Notes: generated by a model from the letters alone, not told the origin. DNA of 64,000 nt from Acidimicrobiales bacterium (GCA_027452005.1 DAIDHF010000001.1:1-64000), one strand, 5' to 3'. Counted from the first letter of the stretch, positions 10,903 to 23,384 are shown. Numbers and translations: made by a program.

Positions 10903-12081
10903 TTAATGACTGGAATTGTTGAAAAAGCGTTGTGGAGAAAAGATCTTATATTGAGTCTCCACATTCCCTGACACGAAGTAGTCTCGGGCAAGGGCACCAG
11001 ATTTGGGACCAAGTAGAATGCCATTTCGGTAGAAGCCAGTTGAGACGAACAATTGTGGCCAAAGAGGTCCAATAACGGGGAGATTGTCCGGTGATGTTGG
11101 TCTCAGTCCACTTTCCAGCGCGACGATCTCTAGTTCCATAATTGCTGGCAAAACATCCCTGGCGGCACGCATTAGTTCAAAGACTCCCTCAAAAGTGTTG
11201 GCCACGTTGTAGCCAGCCTCTTCAGAGGTGGCCCCAATGGCAACCTCTCCGTCAGCGCGACTGAGGATATATACCGGACGGCCGTCAACTAGTCCCCGAA
11301 CTATCTTGTCAATAAAGACACCGGAACTGAATCTGAATTGGGCTTGGGGTTGTAGTCGAAGTATCTGACCTCGAACTGGGCGAATTGGCAGTGATGAGTG
11401 TGGTAGTTGAGGGAGCTGAACAGGAACCGATCGCGTGCCACATCCAGCCGCTAGAACAATATGCGAGGCCTGGACTTTACCTGAAGGGCCTAAGGAGAGT
11501 TCGAAACTCTTATCTCGGGCAACTTCAATACTCAAAACTTGTTGTTGGACTATTTCGATATTAAAAATCTCAAGCATTCTTCCAAGGCAAGTCAAAAGAG
11601 ACCGGGGCCCAACTAGGGTGTCTTGTGGAACTATGTATCCCCCCGCAAGTGTTGATGATAGCTTCGGGACAAGTTCCGCTAGTTGGGACACAGAAACCTT
11701 CTCGGTTTTCAGCCCTAAGGTAAGTTGATATTGGGCCAGTTGATCTAGCTGGATCAAATCGGACCTTGTCTTGGCAACTGAGATTGTACCGCCTACTTGG
11801 TGATCAACCGTGCAACCAGAAACACCTTGTAGGTCAGACAAGAATTCGGGAAAGATTCGGGCAGCTTCAAGGTTGAGAGTTGTCAGGGGTGACTCCCCAA
11901 AGTGCGATTCAGTAACCGGGGCTAGCATGCCTCCGGCAACCCAACTAGTGGCTGAAAGAGGATCTGGATCAAAGATGGTAATCTCGTCAAATAGATCTCT
12001 GCAGTAAAAGGCCGCACAGAGTCCAGCAATGCCTGCGCCAATAATAATCAAGTGTTTGAACGAAGGCTGAGTGTCTGGCAT
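10903..12081 (-). CDS. thiO: glycine oxidase ThiO-like FAD-dependent oxidoreductase
   Basis: HLIIIGAGIAGLCAAFYC dinucleotide-binding motif; ATSWVAGGMLAP; start trimmed to ATG at 12081 (MPDTQPSFKHLII). Confidence 0.85.
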   Translation of the reverse strand: MPDTQPSFKHLIIIGAGIAGLCAAFYCRDLFDEITIFDPDPLSATSWVAGGMLAPVTESHFGESPLTTLNLEAARIFPEFLSDLQGVSGCTVDHQVGGTISVAKTRSDLIQLDQLAQYQLTLGLKTEKVSVSQLAELVPKLSSTLAGGYIVPQDTLVGPRSLLTCLGRMLEIFNIEIVQQQVLSIEVARDKSFELSLGPSGKVQASHIVLAAGCGTRSVPVQLPQLPHSSLPIRPVRGQILRLQPQAQFRFSSGVFIDKIVRGLVDGRPVYILSRADGEVAIGATSEEAGYNVANTFEGVFELMRAARDVLPAIMELEIVALESGLRPTSPDNLPVIGPLWPQLFVSTGFYRNGILLGPKSGALARDYFVSGNVETQYKIFSPQRFFNNSSH

Positions 12082-12369
12082 TTTATATATCCTAGCCCTT
12101 TGTACTAGAATATCTGAATCGGCATTTGGGTCAGCGTTGCCCCAATTCCTCGGTGGTTGTTGGCACTGAGCCGACTCGAAAGTCAGGTTTTGTTGACTTG
12201 AGTTGTCAAGGTAAAATACCGCCAACTGTAGATGAGTTGAAATTGAGCGGCATAGATGAGGTAGCGACGCTGACGGATCCTGTTGGATGTCATGTGGACT
12301 ACTCTCTTTTTCCCCGATTCAGTAGATAGCTCGGTGAACTGAATTATAGAAAAGGGCAAACTAGATAAG

Positions 12370-15300
12370 GTGGCAGTAGGAACAGAGTCAACCGGCCGTC
12401 AGATGGGCGGATTGTATCGGCCTGAGTTTGAGCATGACTCGTGCGGAGTCGGTTTTGTAGTCGACCTGCATGGACGAAAGTCTCCCGAGATTGTAGATCA
12501 GGGCCTGAAAGTACTTGAAAACCTAGAGCACCGAGGTGCAACCGGTTCTGAGTCAACTACTGGTGACGGGGCTGGTATCTTGGTTCAAATTCCAGACAAA
12601 TTTTTACGTGGTGTGTCTGGTTTAGATCTCCCAGAGTTTGGGGAGTACGCAACAGGGATAGGGTTCCTACCCAGGGACCCAGAAGATGCCACTAGTGCGA
12701 CCAAGAGATTTGAAGAGATCGCCCACGAAGAGGGTCTAGATGTCATTGGCTGGAGATCGCTCCCGGTAGACACTGGGGACCTTGGAGCGGTGGCTTTGGC
12801 CAGTATGCCGGTGATGAGCCAAGTTTTTGTAAGGCTTGCGAGCCGAGCCGAGCCGGCGGTTTCAAATCCCCTTGGGTTTCCCCAGCAACACGCTTACAAC
12901 CAGGATCTGGAGATAAGAAGTTTTTTTGCGCGTAAACGTTCTGAGAGAGAGGTTGACGGGTTGTATTTCCCATCCCTGTCTTGCCGGACGTTGGTTTACA
13001 AAGGAATGCTCACCTCAGGGCAGCTAAGGAAATTTTTTCCAGATCTTTCCCAGGGGGGCTTCGAAAGTGCTATCGCCTTGGTCCATTCCAGGTTTTCAAC
13101 TAATACCTTTCCTTCGTGGCCCCTTGCCCATCCCTACAGATACGTAGCCCATAACGGGGAAATAAACACCTTACAGGGCAACCGGAACTGGATGAGGGCG
13201 AGGGAGTCTATGATGTCCTCGGGCCTCTTTCACGGGAATCTTGACCGGATTACGCCTATCTGCACCCCAGGTGCCTCTGACTCGGCCTCTTTTGATGAGG
13301 TGCTAGAGCTTCTTCACCTTTCTGGTAGGTCACTGGCCCACTGTGTGCTCATGATGATCCCTGAGGCCTGGCAGAACAATCACGACATGGGCCCAGCCAG
13401 ACGTGACTTCTATGAGTTTCATGCCTCGGTCATGGAGCCCTGGGATGGTCCGGCTTCTATTGCCTTTACTGATGGCTCGGTAATTGGGGCCGTGTTGGAC
13501 AGAAACGGCCTGCGGCCCTCTCGGTATTGGGTTACAGAATCGGGCCTGGTCGTAATGGCATCAGAGGTAGGTGTATTGGATCTGCCTCCCTCATCTATTG
13601 TCTTCAAGGGCAGGCTCCAGCCGGGAAAGATGTTGCTTGTAGATACCAATAGAGGCGAGATTATTTCGGACTCACAACTCAAAGACGAGCTGTCGAGTGC
13701 TTACCCATATGGACAATGGCTAGAGACTGGTCTGGTCCATCTTTCAGACCTTCCCCCCAGGGACATGTTGATTCCAAAGCACTCTTCTCTGGTTGGTCAC
13801 CAAAGGAGTTTTGGGTATACGACAGAAGAGTTGAGGGTCTTATTGACCCCGATGGCCATGACCGGCATGGAACCAGTTGGTTCAATGGGGTCAGATACAC
13901 CACTAGCCGTGCTTTCGGATCGACCCCGGTTACTCTTTGACTATTTCAGCCAACTCTTTGCCCAAGTTACCAATCCACCGCTTGATGCAATTCGAGAGGA
14001 GATGGTTACTTCTATGAGGGTCGGACTTGGACCGGAGAGAAATCTTTTAGAAGCAAGTCCACAGTCGTGCTCACAGATAGTTCTGGACTATCCAATTATT
14101 GATAACGACGAGCTTGCCAAGATTATGTACATCTCCGAGGGTGAGATGAACCCAACTTTTCGGACGTGCACCATTGATGGGCTCTTTGAAGTAAAAGGTC
14201 GAGGTGCCTCACTAGAGGTGGCCCTAGATGAGATCTGTAATCGGGCATTAGAAGCAATCGCTGAGGGGTATAACATAATTGTGCTCTCGGATCGCAACTC
14301 AACGAAAGAGTTGGCCCCGATTCCGTCGTTGTTGGTGACCTCGTGCGTACACCACTTTCTGATTCGAGAAAGAGCCAGGACTAAGGTGGGACTGGTGGTT
14401 GAAACCGGTGAGGCCAGAGAGGTCCACCACATGGCCTTACTTATTGGCTACGGGGCATCGTGCGTAAATCCCTATCTCGCAATTGAAACCGTTGAGGATC
14501 TGGCCCTATCGGGGGCACTTGGCGAAATTAGTCCCAGGAAGGCTTGTAAGAACTATAAGAAGGCCCTATCAAAAGGGGTCCTCAAGGTGATGTCAAAGAT
14601 GGGTATCTCAACCGTCCAGTCCTACATGGGGGCACAGGTCTTTGAGGCGATCGGACTTTCTAACGAGTTGGTGGATAGGTACTTTACTCATACTCCAAGT
14701 CGAATTGGGGGAATTGGATTAGCGGGTATAGCCGAGGAAGTATTGCAAAGACACAGTCAGGCCTGGGAAGTATCTAGATCTGAAATTGCTCACCGAGAAC
14801 TGGAAGTAGGTGGCCAATATCAGTGGCGTCGCGAGGGCGAGTTTCACTTGTTCAATCCAAAGACCGTGTATAAGCTTCAACACGCCACACGGACTAAGCG
14901 ATATGAGATTTTCAAGGAGTATACCCGACTGGTTGACGATCAGTCGGTGAAGCTGGGGACAGTGAGGGGACTGTTGAAGGTTCGGGCAGACCAGTCAAGA
15001 GCCATACCCATTGACGAGGTAGAACCTATTTCTGAGATTGTTAAGCGATTTTCGACTGGAGCGATGTCCTATGGGTCGATCTCCAAGGAAGCCCACGAGA
15101 CTCTCGCCATTGCGATGAACCGACTTGGTGCCCGGTCTAATACTGGCGAAGGAGGAGAGGATTCGGACCGATTCACACCTGATCCCAACGGAGACTCTCG
15201 TCGGAGCGCAATCAAACAGGTGGCTTCAGGAAGATTTGGGGTGACCTCTGATTATCTGGTCAACGCTGATGACATTCAGATCAAGATTGCCCAGGGTGCA

Positions 15301-16965
15301 AAGCCCGGCGAAGGCGGTCAGTTGCCTGGGCACAAGGTATATCCCTGGATCGCCAAGACCAGATTCTCAACTCCTGGGGTAGGTCTGATCTCACCGCCTC
15401 CTCATCACGATATCTATTCAATCGAAGACATCGCCCAACTCATTCATGATCTAAAAAATGTAAACCCGAGAGCCCGGATCCATGTAAAGTTGGTAGCCGA
15501 GGTTGGCGTCGGGACGGTTGCGGCCGGGGTTGCCAAGGCCCACTCGGACGTGGTCTTGATCTCCGGCCATGACGGGGGAACCGGAGCGGCCCCACTTACT
15601 TCTCTCAAGCACGCCGGCGGACCATGGGAGCTGGGACTTGCCGAGACGCATCAAACCCTACTGGCCAACGGGTTGCGGGATCGAATCGTGGTCCAGGTGG
15701 ACGGTCAGCTCAAAACGGGCCGAGACGTAGTCGTGGCGGCCCTACTCGGGGCCGAGGAGTTTGGATTTGCAAGTGCTCCCTTGGTTGTGTCGGGATGCAT
15801 AATGATGCGTGTTTGTCACCTCGATACCTGCCCTGTGGGGATCGCCACTCAAAATCCAGAGTTGCGCAAAAGGTTCCAGGGAAAGCCCGAATTCGTTGAA
15901 ACCTTCTTTGAGTACATTGCTCAAGAAGTACGGGAACTTTTAGCGGAACTTGGATTTCGAACTCTCCAAGAGGCAATTGGCCATAGCGAATGTTTGGAGG
16001 TCAACAGTGCAATTGAAAACTGGAAGGCCCGAGGTCTTGACCTGTCTCCAATTTTGGATATGCCCAACCCACCAGAGGGTTGTGATCTCTACTGTACCAA
16101 GTCCCAAGACCACGGGTTGGATAAGGCACTAGATGTTGGCCTAATTGAGGGATGTAAACCAGCCTTAGATCGTCAAGACAAGGTATCAATGGAGCTACCA
16201 ATACGAAACACCAACCGAACGGTCGGGACAATGCTAGGCGGTGAAATATCTCGGAGATTTGGATCGGCCGGTCTTGCAGATGACACCATCGAGATAACCT
16301 TTAGCGGGTCTGCTGGACAGAGCTTTGGGGCCTTCGTCCCCAAAGGAATGACCTTGGTTCTATATGGAGATGCGAACGACTACCTTGCCAAAGGATTATC
16401 AGGGGGACGTATTATTGTTCGTCCTCCCGAGGAGGCCAAGTTTCTTACAGAGGACTCAATTATTGCAGGAAACGTCTGCTTATATGGGGCCACTGGGGGT
16501 GAGGCTTATATTCGAGGTGTTGTTGGAGAAAGATTCGCTGTAAGGAACTCGGGTGCGACCTGTGTGGTTGAAGGTGTTGGCGATCACGGCTGTGAATACA
16601 TGACAGGGGGGCGCGTCGTCATTTTGGGGCCTGTAGGGAGGAACTTTGGAGCCGGGATGTCCGGAGGCATTGCCTATGTTCTAGACCCCGAAGATCACTT
16701 AGTACGAAATCTCAACAGTGAGATGGTTGACATTGAATGGTTAGACGAAGATGATCGAGATTGGCTTCGAGAAGTACTCACCACCCATTTTGCTGAGACT
16801 GACTCGACGGTTGCACAACGTCTGTTGTCTAACTATCGACATCAATATCAGTCGTTCAAGAAAGTAATGCCAAGAGATTACCGGAGAGTTCTAGAGGCGA
16901 TCAAGGAGGCCACTGAAGCCGGACTTGATGTCGACACACACATTATGGGAGGTGCACATGGGTGA
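12370..16965 (+). CDS. gltB: glutamate synthase, large subunit
   Basis: 1531 aa; [12 protein letters not shown]-terminal amidotransferase Cys; [19 protein letters not shown]-like FMN domain; [14 protein letters not shown] Fe-S motif ([13 protein letters not shown]). Confidence 0.97.
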   Translation: MAVGTESTGRQMGGLYRPEFEHDSCGVGFVVDLHGRKSPEIVDQGLKVLENLEHRGATGSESTTGDGAGILVQIPDKFLRGVSGLDLPEFGEYATGIGFLPRDPEDATSATKRFEEIAHEEGLDVIGWRSLPVDTGDLGAVALASMPVMSQVFVRLASRAEPAVSNPLGFPQQHAYNQDLEIRSFFARKRSEREVDGLYFPSLSCRTLVYKGMLTSGQLRKFFPDLSQGGFESAIALVHSRFSTNTFPSWPLAHPYRYVAHNGEINTLQGNRNWMRARESMMSSGLFHGNLDRITPICTPGASDSASFDEVLELLHLSGRSLAHCVLMMIPEAWQNNHDMGPARRDFYEFHASVMEPWDGPASIAFTDGSVIGAVLDRNGLRPSRYWVTESGLVVMASEVGVLDLPPSSIVFKGRLQPGKMLLVDTNRGEIISDSQLKDELSSAYPYGQWLETGLVHLSDLPPRDMLIPKHSSLVGHQRSFGYTTEELRVLLTPMAMTGMEPVGSMGSDTPLAVLSDRPRLLFDYFSQLFAQVTNPPLDAIREEMVTSMRVGLGPERNLLEASPQSCSQIVLDYPIIDNDELAKIMYISEGEMNPTFRTCTIDGLFEVKGRGASLEVALDEICNRALEAIAEGYNIIVLSDRNSTKELAPIPSLLVTSCVHHFLIRERARTKVGLVVETGEAREVHHMALLIGYGASCVNPYLAIETVEDLALSGALGEISPRKACKNYKKALSKGVLKVMSKMGISTVQSYMGAQVFEAIGLSNELVDRYFTHTPSRIGGIGLAGIAEEVLQRHSQAWEVSRSEIAHRELEVGGQYQWRREGEFHLFNPKTVYKLQHATRTKRYEIFKEYTRLVDDQSVKLGTVRGLLKVRADQSRAIPIDEVEPISEIVKRFSTGAMSYGSISKEAHETLAIAMNRLGARSNTGEGGEDSDRFTPDPNGDSRRSAIKQVASGRFGVTSDYLVNADDIQIKIAQGAKPGEGGQLPGHKVYPWIAKTRFSTPGVGLISPPPHHDIYSIEDIAQLIHDLKNVNPRARIHVKLVAEVGVGTVAAGVAKAHSDVVLISGHDGGTGAAPLTSLKHAGGPWELGLAETHQTLLANGLRDRIVVQVDGQLKTGRDVVVAALLGAEEFGFASAPLVVSGCIMMRVCHLDTCPVGIATQNPELRKRFQGKPEFVETFFEYIAQEVRELLAELGFRTLQEAIGHSECLEVNSAIENWKARGLDLSPILDMPNPPEGCDLYCTKSQDHGLDKALDVGLIEGCKPALDRQDKVSMELPIRNTNRTVGTMLGGEISRRFGSAGLADDTIEITFSGSAGQSFGAFVPKGMTLVLYGDANDYLAKGLSGGRIIVRPPEEAKFLTEDSIIAGNVCLYGATGGEAYIRGVVGERFAVRNSGATCVVEGVGDHGCEYMTGGRVVILGPVGRNFGAGMSGGIAYVLDPEDHLVRNLNSEMVDIEWLDEDDRDWLREVLTTHFAETDSTVAQRLLSNYRHQYQSFKKVMPRDYRRVLEAIKEATEAGLDVDTHIMGGAHG

Positions 16966-18424
16966 TCCCCGTGGATTTATGAAATTCGAGCGAATAACTC
17001 CCAAACGTCGACCGGTTGAACTTAGGGTTATGGACTGGAACGAGGTGTATATTACTCAAGATGATCAGGAATTGCGCCAGCAAGCATCTCGATGCATGGA
17101 CTGCGGAATACCTTTTTGTCACGAGGGTTGCCCTCTTGGAAACCTAATTCCCGATTGGAACGACCTTGTATATCGGGGAGATTTTGAAGAAGCCTCGCAA
17201 CGTTTACACGCCACGAACAACTTCCCGGACTTTACAGGCCGTCTTTGTCCAGCCCCTTGTGAAGCGGCGTGCGTTTTGGGGATCAATCAAGATCCGGTTA
17301 CCATCAAGCAAGTTGAGGTCTCCATATCGGAGTGGGCCTTTGCATCGGGTAAACTCAATCCCGTCTTGCCCGATTGCAAGACTCACAAAAAGGTTGCCGT
17401 GGTGGGTTCTGGTCCGGCTGGCCTGGCTTGTGCTCAGCAACTGACTCGGGCTGGTCATGACGTAACCGTGTATGAAAGAGCCGACAGATTGGGTGGGTTA
17501 CTTAGGTATGGTATTCCCGAGTTCAAAATGGAAAAGAAGTATCTAGATCGCAGACTAGATCAGTTACGCTCCGAGGGTACCCAGTTTGTGACCTCCTGTG
17601 AGATTGGAGTTGATCTTGATGCCAACTTGCTGGCATCTCAAAATGACGCCGTCGTACTGGCTGGAGGGGCCTGTGAATCACGAGAACTACAGGTCCCCGG
17701 TCGCGAGCTATCTGGTATTTTTCAGGCCATGGAGTTCTTGCCACTTGCCAACAGGGTATGTGAGGGTGACTTACCAGAGCACCCCTTTAGCGCGAAGGGA
17801 AAGAAGGTTGTAATCATTGGCGGTGGTGACACTGGTGCAGACTGTCTGGGGACTGTACATCGACACGGTTGTGAGAGTGTTGTTCAACTAGAGATAATGC
17901 CAAGGCCGCCTGACAGTCGGGACGAGTCAACCCCCTGGCCGACTTGGCCACTAATGTACCGAACATCTTCAGCCCACGAGGAGGGTGGAGAGAGAATATT
18001 TTCCGTGAGCACGCAGTCATTTTTGGCAGATTCAAGTGGACAGGTTAGGTCAATTGAACTACACGAAGTCGAACCGAAAATTGATGAGCACGGAAAGATG
18101 AACTTTGTAAAAATCCAGGGAAGTGATTTTGAACTTCAAGCCGACCTCGTACTATTAGCTCTGGGCTTTGTCGGCCCAGAAAAGTCTCCCATGTTAGATC
18201 AGTTAGGTGTTAGCTTTGATCCGAGAACCAACGTGGCCCGAGACGGTAACTGGTCAACCGCCAAAGAGGGCGTCTTTGTGTGTGGTGACATGGGAAGAGG
18301 ACAGAGCCTAATTGTCTGGGCTATTGCCGAGGGGAGATCTTGCGCAGCCTGGGTTGACCGGTATCTTATGGGAACTAGTGACCTGCCTATTTGCGTGGAG
18401 ACCACTTTAGTGGCTCTTAGGTAG
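16958..18424 (+). CDS. gltD: glutamate synthase, small subunit
   Basis: [50 protein letters not shown]; overlaps gltB stop, ATG at 16958 preferred to track start 16925. Confidence 0.96.
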   Translation: MGDPRGFMKFERITPKRRPVELRVMDWNEVYITQDDQELRQQASRCMDCGIPFCHEGCPLGNLIPDWNDLVYRGDFEEASQRLHATNNFPDFTGRLCPAPCEAACVLGINQDPVTIKQVEVSISEWAFASGKLNPVLPDCKTHKKVAVVGSGPAGLACAQQLTRAGHDVTVYERADRLGGLLRYGIPEFKMEKKYLDRRLDQLRSEGTQFVTSCEIGVDLDANLLASQNDAVVLAGGACESRELQVPGRELSGIFQAMEFLPLANRVCEGDLPEHPFSAKGKKVVIIGGGDTGADCLGTVHRHGCESVVQLEIMPRPPDSRDESTPWPTWPLMYRTSSAHEEGGERIFSVSTQSFLADSSGQVRSIELHEVEPKIDEHGKMNFVKIQGSDFELQADLVLLALGFVGPEKSPMLDQLGVSFDPRTNVARDGNWSTAKEGVFVCGDMGRGQSLIVWAIAEGRSCAAWVDRYLMGTSDLPICVETTLVALR

Positions 18425-18454
18425 CTTGTCGTTGAAGAACATGGTGTCATCTAG

Positions 18455-18706
18455 TTGATTACACAGCGGGAGCAAATTGTAGAAGACCTCTCTCGGGTGA
18501 GTGAAGAGTTGATTGACTATTCGATGGAGATAATTCGAGAGGCGCGAGACAATTTGAACGATTATCCCGATGAGTATGGTGAAGTCAGTTCGACCAACCC
18601 CGTTTCAGAGGAACTTTCCCTAGCGCTAGGCCGAGAAAAGCAGGTAAATCGGGCCAGACGCTATGTTGAGCGGGCTATATACATACTTGAATCAATAGAC
18701 CGATGA
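18455..18706 (+). CDS. conserved small hypothetical protein
   Basis: 83-aa charged helical ORF (TTG start) directly after gltD, ends just before convergent fbiC. Confidence 0.5.
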   Translation: MITQREQIVEDLSRVSEELIDYSMEIIREARDNLNDYPDEYGEVSSTNPVSEELSLALGREKQVNRARRYVERAIYILESIDR

Positions 18707-18711
18707 AAGGT

Positions 18712-21018
18712 CTAAGCAATCCTTCCATAAAGGGTATTGCGCTGAACTAACCTGCGTTTAAGCGGTTTTACTAACTCTTCAAATTTGACCCTGTTCATGG
18801 CTTGGCCGTGAGAGGCCCCTGCAGCACGTGATATGTTCTCATTGATGAGAGTCCCTCCGATGTCGTTGGCTCCAGCCACCAAGGCCTGGCGCGTACCTTC
18901 CATCCCCATCTTGACCCAAGATACCTGGATATTATCTAGATATCCGTGGTAGGCAATTCGCCCCACAGCATGCATTAGTAGGGCCTCGCGAAAGGTTGGG
19001 CCTCGTCGGCTTAGCCTTTGAAGGTAGATTGGAGAGGCCATATGGACGAAGGGGAGTGGAACAAACTCAGTAAAACCTCCCGTTTGTTCTTGGAGACTTC
19101 TGGTGACAGCGATGTGTTTGGCCCAAGACCTAGGTGATTCTACCGAACCAAACATGATCGTGATATTGGACCTGAGACCAACTTTGTGGGCAGTGGAATG
19201 CACCTCTAGCCACTGGGAAGTGGATATTTTGTCTGGGCAGATAATTTGACGGATCTCATCATCGAGGATTTCGGCGGCTGTTCCAGGGAGAGTCTTGAGA
19301 CCAGCATCTCGGAGAGATTTCAGGTAGTCCTCTAGGGACACCCCAAGTCTGCGGGCTCCTTCATAGACCTCAAGGGCCGTAAACCCGTGAATGTGAATTG
19401 ATTCGGATGCCTTTCTTACGGCCCCAATGACATCCAAATAGTACTCGCCATCAAAACTGGGGTGGATGCCGCCTTGTAGGCATACCTCGGTTGCTCCAAG
19501 CTCTACAGCTTCGGCTACTCTCTCGGTGATGTCGTCTAGGCTGAGCAAGTATGGAGACCCCCGGAGATTTAGCGACAATGGACCTTTTGAGAATGCGCAG
19601 AACTTGCACTTGAACGTGCACACATTTGTGTAATTGATGTTTCGATTGTTTACAAAGGTGATCGAGTCACCCACGGTTATTTTACGCAGATGATCTGCAA
19701 ACTCACATATCATCATTACTTGAGTCCCGCGGGATCCAAAGAGCATTTCAATCTGTTGCTCGTCAATGCTTTGGCCGTTCTCAACCCCTGAAAAAATCTC
19801 TAACAGTTGACCTGATTGGACCTGGAAGGGTCCCGAGGAATGTTTGACCTTGTAATTGACTAGTTGGGGAGGTGGCTCATTACCACCCGAATACCAAGTT
19901 GAGTCGCGAGCATAACCCAGGGCATCAGAGGCATCTAAGACCGGGAACTTGAGCGCGTCATCTAGCCACTTGTTACCTTGGCGTACATATTGAGGGTAAA
20001 GGGTCAACCTTGGCAGGAGAGTGTACCCTCGTTGTGCACACTTCATGGCAAGTTGGTCAAGCTGAGGCCATGCGTTTTGAGGATTGACATGATCGATCGT
20101 TACGGGCGAAATTCCACCAAAATCATCAATTCCGGCATCGAGCAAAACAGTAAAGTCTTCGGAAAGATTTGGAGGAGCTTGAAGGTGGACAGACGCAGGA
20201 AGCACGATTCTAGCTACGGCAATCGTCCACAAGAGTTCATCTAGGGGGCAAGCTGGCTTACTTTGCATTTGAGTACCTGGCTTGGGCACAAAGTTCTGAA
20301 TAATTACCTCTTGAATATGCCCGTATTGACGGTGCAGGTTGGCAATCTCAACTAGGCCAGCCAGGCGATCTAGGCGAGAATCACCAATTCCAACTAGTAG
20401 TCCCGTGGTAAAGGGAATTGACAACTCACCAGCATCTTGGAGTGTGGCGATTCTGCGGGCCGGTGTCTTGTCAGGAGATCCCCGGTGGCAGGTCAATGAG
20501 TCATTGACCGATTCAAGCATCATACCCTGAGAAACACACACTGACCTGAGCATTTCTAGCTCTTGCCTATAGAGTGCTCCGCAGTTGCCGTGGACTAAAA
20601 GTCCAGTCTCGCGTGTTACCAGTTTGGCCATGTCGGCTACGTAGTCAATTGTCGAGCCATACCCGCGCTCATTTAGCCATGATCGCGCAACCGGGTAACG
20701 CTCTTCAGGTCTTTCCCCTAGGGTAAACAGCGCCTCAAAACAGCCACGCTCAGCACCCGATCGGGCAATATCAAGGACTTGGCTCGGGTCTAGGTATACC
20801 TCGGTGAGTCTTGCAGGTGGCTTAGCAAAAGTACAGTATCCACACCGATCGTTACACAGCATGGTCAAGGGAATAAAAACCTTCGGCGAGTACGTTACAA
20901 GATCTCCAAAAACTGACCGCCTAATATCGGTGGCCTGTTCCATGAGGTCGGTCAACGATGTTGTAGCAAGTGTAACAATATCTAGGTCAAGGTCGGGAAT
21001 GGTCCGTAGATCAGTCAT
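18712..21018 (-). CDS. fbiC: bifunctional FO synthase (CofG-CofH fusion), coenzyme F420 biosynthesis
   Basis: two radical-SAM motifs: CNDRCGYCTF (CofG) and CTFKCKFCAF (CofH); 768 aa fusion. Confidence 0.95.
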   Translation of the reverse strand: MTDLRTIPDLDLDIVTLATTSLTDLMEQATDIRRSVFGDLVTYSPKVFIPLTMLCNDRCGYCTFAKPPARLTEVYLDPSQVLDIARSGAERGCFEALFTLGERPEERYPVARSWLNERGYGSTIDYVADMAKLVTRETGLLVHGNCGALYRQELEMLRSVCVSQGMMLESVNDSLTCHRGSPDKTPARRIATLQDAGELSIPFTTGLLVGIGDSRLDRLAGLVEIANLHRQYGHIQEVIIQNFVPKPGTQMQSKPACPLDELLWTIAVARIVLPASVHLQAPPNLSEDFTVLLDAGIDDFGGISPVTIDHVNPQNAWPQLDQLAMKCAQRGYTLLPRLTLYPQYVRQGNKWLDDALKFPVLDASDALGYARDSTWYSGGNEPPPQLVNYKVKHSSGPFQVQSGQLLEIFSGVENGQSIDEQQIEMLFGSRGTQVMMICEFADHLRKITVGDSITFVNNRNINYTNVCTFKCKFCAFSKGPLSLNLRGSPYLLSLDDITERVAEAVELGATEVCLQGGIHPSFDGEYYLDVIGAVRKASESIHIHGFTALEVYEGARRLGVSLEDYLKSLRDAGLKTLPGTAAEILDDEIRQIICPDKISTSQWLEVHSTAHKVGLRSNITIMFGSVESPRSWAKHIAVTRSLQEQTGGFTEFVPLPFVHMASPIYLQRLSRRGPTFREALLMHAVGRIAYHGYLDNIQVSWVKMGMEGTRQALVAGANDIGGTLINENISRAAGASHGQAMNRVKFEELVKPLKRRLVQRNTLYGRIA

Positions 21019-21066
21019 TTGGTCTTGAGTAGCGCAATAGGGAGATTCATATAGTTAGTAAATAAC

Positions 21067-21753
21067 CTAGTCCGCTTGGTCTGGTAGGGCATTTCGGCAT
21101 ATTAACCAGGTTATGTTCTCTGCTCGTACCTTGGTAGCTGGCATTAGCTCGCCGTTAGCCAACCGCTTGACGACGGGGATTTTGGACTGTCCGGCAATAG
21201 TAAAAACAACGTTTTTTGCCTTTTGAATTCCGGCGAATGTAAGTGTCATGCGCTCATGAGGGTTCTTGTTGTGAGGGTCGCGGTTTTCTGCGACGAGTAC
21301 ACCAGGATCAAAGCTATCCACAGGAGAATCTGGGAAGATAGAAGCAGTGTGTCCATCTGGACCAACCCCTAGATGGACGAGATCGAAATACTCCAAAGCC
21401 GACACTTTTAGTTGATAGGATTCAACACCCTCGCTACATCGCATTGGATATACAGCGTCTACTGCCCCGATTTGCGAGAGAAGTACTCGTCGGACCATTG
21501 CCTCATTGGAATCTGGGTGATTGGGTGGGACACACCTCTCGTCTCCCCAGTAAATGTCTACATCCCACCAGGAGATTGCCCCGGGTTCAACCTTGGCCAG
21601 TTCGCGATAGCAGGTTTCAGCAGTAGGTCCTCCAGATAGCGCAAATGAGAAGTTATTGCCGGGCCGACTCTTATATGTGGAAATTACGTGATCAACAAAG
21701 GCGGTCGCGATATCGTCGACGATCCGGACTTCACCGGTCAGGTTTGAAAAAAT
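21067..21753 (-). CDS. pgl: 6-phosphogluconolactonase
   Basis: Hand translation extends the 143-aa track ORF upstream: FSNLTGEVRIVDDIATAFVDHVISTYKSRPGNNFSFALSGGPTAETCYRELAKVEPGAISWWDVDIYWGDERCVPPNHPDSNEAMVRR...HLGVGPDGHTASIFP. No ATG/GTG/TTG in the extension; ATT at 21753 with AAAGGA 9 nt upstream is the best start candidate. Confidence 0.85.
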   Translation of the reverse strand: MFSNLTGEVRIVDDIATAFVDHVISTYKSRPGNNFSFALSGGPTAETCYRELAKVEPGAISWWDVDIYWGDERCVPPNHPDSNEAMVRRVLLSQIGAVDAVYPMRCSEGVESYQLKVSALEYFDLVHLGVGPDGHTASIFPDSPVDSFDPGVLVAENRDPHNKNPHERMTLTFAGIQKAKNVVFTIAGQSKIPVVKRLANGELMPATKVRAENITWLICRNALPDQAD

Positions 21754-21813
21754 TGGTCTGGATCCTTTGCTTGTTAGATGTGTTCAGATTTCAAAGTAGC
21801 CGATGTTTGGGAC

Positions 21814-23352
21814 CTATAGTATCAACCAGCGACGCTGGTCACGTTCTATTAGAAGATCGGCGTCGGTAGGACCCCATGACCCGGCCGGATACATCGATAC
21901 CGGGGAGGCAAACTCATCTGCCCAGTTTTCCAAGATCGGGTCTACAATTGTCCAGGACTGGGCTACTTCGTCAGCTCGGATAAATAGGGTAGGGTCACCC
22001 ACCATGGCATCGAGGATCAATCGCTCGTATGCGTCTGGCGTCTCTCCCGAGAAGGCGTCTCCATAAGAAAAGTCCATGGAGACTGTTTTTACTCGAAACG
22101 ATTGGCCAGGGACCTTTGCGCCAAAACGAACCGAAATTCCCTCTTCAGGTTGTACCCTAAGGATGATGTAGTTGGGAGTTAGCTCGCGTGAAAGTCGATC
22201 GGCAAAGGCCAGGTGGGGAACTCGTTTGAACTGTAAGGCAACCTCTGTAACCCTTTTTTGTAGACGTTTGCCGGTTCTCACGTATATTGGTACCCCGGCC
22301 CATCGCCAGTTGTCTACCATGAGTTTCATGGCAACGAAGGTCTCTGTGTTTGAATCGGGCGCAACTCCGTCCTCTTGTCTGTAGGCACTTACCTGGTTGC
22401 CTTCAAGCCACCCCTGGTCATACTGTCCTCGTACAACCAACGAGTCAACCTTGTCTGGTTCCATTATTTCAATAGACCGAAGTAGCTTTACTTTTTCATC
22501 CCGAATCGATTGGCCGTCAACTTGAGCGGCGGGCTCCATTAGGACGAGCCCGAGCACTTGCATGACGTGATTTTGAACAATATCGCGAAGAGCTCCGGCC
22601 GTCTCGTAAAACCCTCCTCGATGTTCAACACCTATTGACTCGGCCACGGTTACCTGGATGTGGTCTACATACCTCCGGTCCCACACCGGTTCAAAAATCG
22701 CGTTTGAAAAGCGTAATGCCAATACGTTCTGGACTGTTTCTTTGCCGAGGTAGTGATCAATTCTGTAGATCTGAGCTTCGTCGAAGCTTTCATGCAACGA
22801 TCTGTTGAGGGTAATTGCTGACTGCAAATCACGACCAAATGGTTTTTCGATGACCAGGCGAGCGAACAGGCCACCAGGTCCTGGTTTGTTCAGGCCTACC
22901 TGGGCCAACTGGCTAGCTACTTCGGCAAACATTGAAGGTAGGGTTGCTAGATAAAAAAGTCGGTTACCCTGGGTTCCAATAGTCTTGTCCAGCTCATCAA
23001 GTACGTTCTGCAGAGTTGAAAAAGTGGAAAGGTCGTCGTACTCTCCGGTGACATACCGGAATCTTGAAACCGCAGACTTCCACGCGTCAGTTGAGTCCGG
23101 CACGCACTCAATGGCTAGTTTCTGGAAGTCACTGTCGCTCATCTCGGTTCGAGCTACCCCAACCACTGAAAAGGCCTCGTCCAAGACTCCACGATTTACT
23201 AGGGCTGCAATTGATGGAAGGATCTTTCGAGACGTCAAGTCACCCGAGGCCCCAAAGATAATCATGGTAACTGGTGGGGCATGTTTATCCGTGCTAGTTG
23301 GTGTTGACGATTTAGTAATCTCGGTCAGTTCAGACTCGGTAGTAGATTCCAC
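21814..23352 (-). CDS. zwf: glucose-6-phosphate 1-dehydrogenase
   Basis: IFGASGDLTSRKILPS; RIDHYLGKETVQNVLALRF; C-term YPAGSWGPTDADLLIERDQRRW. Confidence 0.97.
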   Translation of the reverse strand: MESTTESELTEITKSSTPTSTDKHAPPVTMIIFGASGDLTSRKILPSIAALVNRGVLDEAFSVVGVARTEMSDSDFQKLAIECVPDSTDAWKSAVSRFRYVTGEYDDLSTFSTLQNVLDELDKTIGTQGNRLFYLATLPSMFAEVASQLAQVGLNKPGPGGLFARLVIEKPFGRDLQSAITLNRSLHESFDEAQIYRIDHYLGKETVQNVLALRFSNAIFEPVWDRRYVDHIQVTVAESIGVEHRGGFYETAGALRDIVQNHVMQVLGLVLMEPAAQVDGQSIRDEKVKLLRSIEIMEPDKVDSLVVRGQYDQGWLEGNQVSAYRQEDGVAPDSNTETFVAMKLMVDNWRWAGVPIYVRTGKRLQKRVTEVALQFKRVPHLAFADRLSRELTPNYIILRVQPEEGISVRFGAKVPGQSFRVKTVSMDFSYGDAFSGETPDAYERLILDAMVGDPTLFIRADEVAQSWTIVDPILENWADEFASPVSMYPAGSWGPTDADLLIERDQRRWLIL

Positions 23353-23384
23353 CTGGAATATCCTCTCGGCAATAAATGTTGAAG

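Noticed and set aside
12082-12369. Possible TPP riboswitch between thiO and gltB
   Set aside because: By eye I could not find the CUGAGA / CCAGAUCAGG-type core on the minus strand; an Rfam scan would be decisive.
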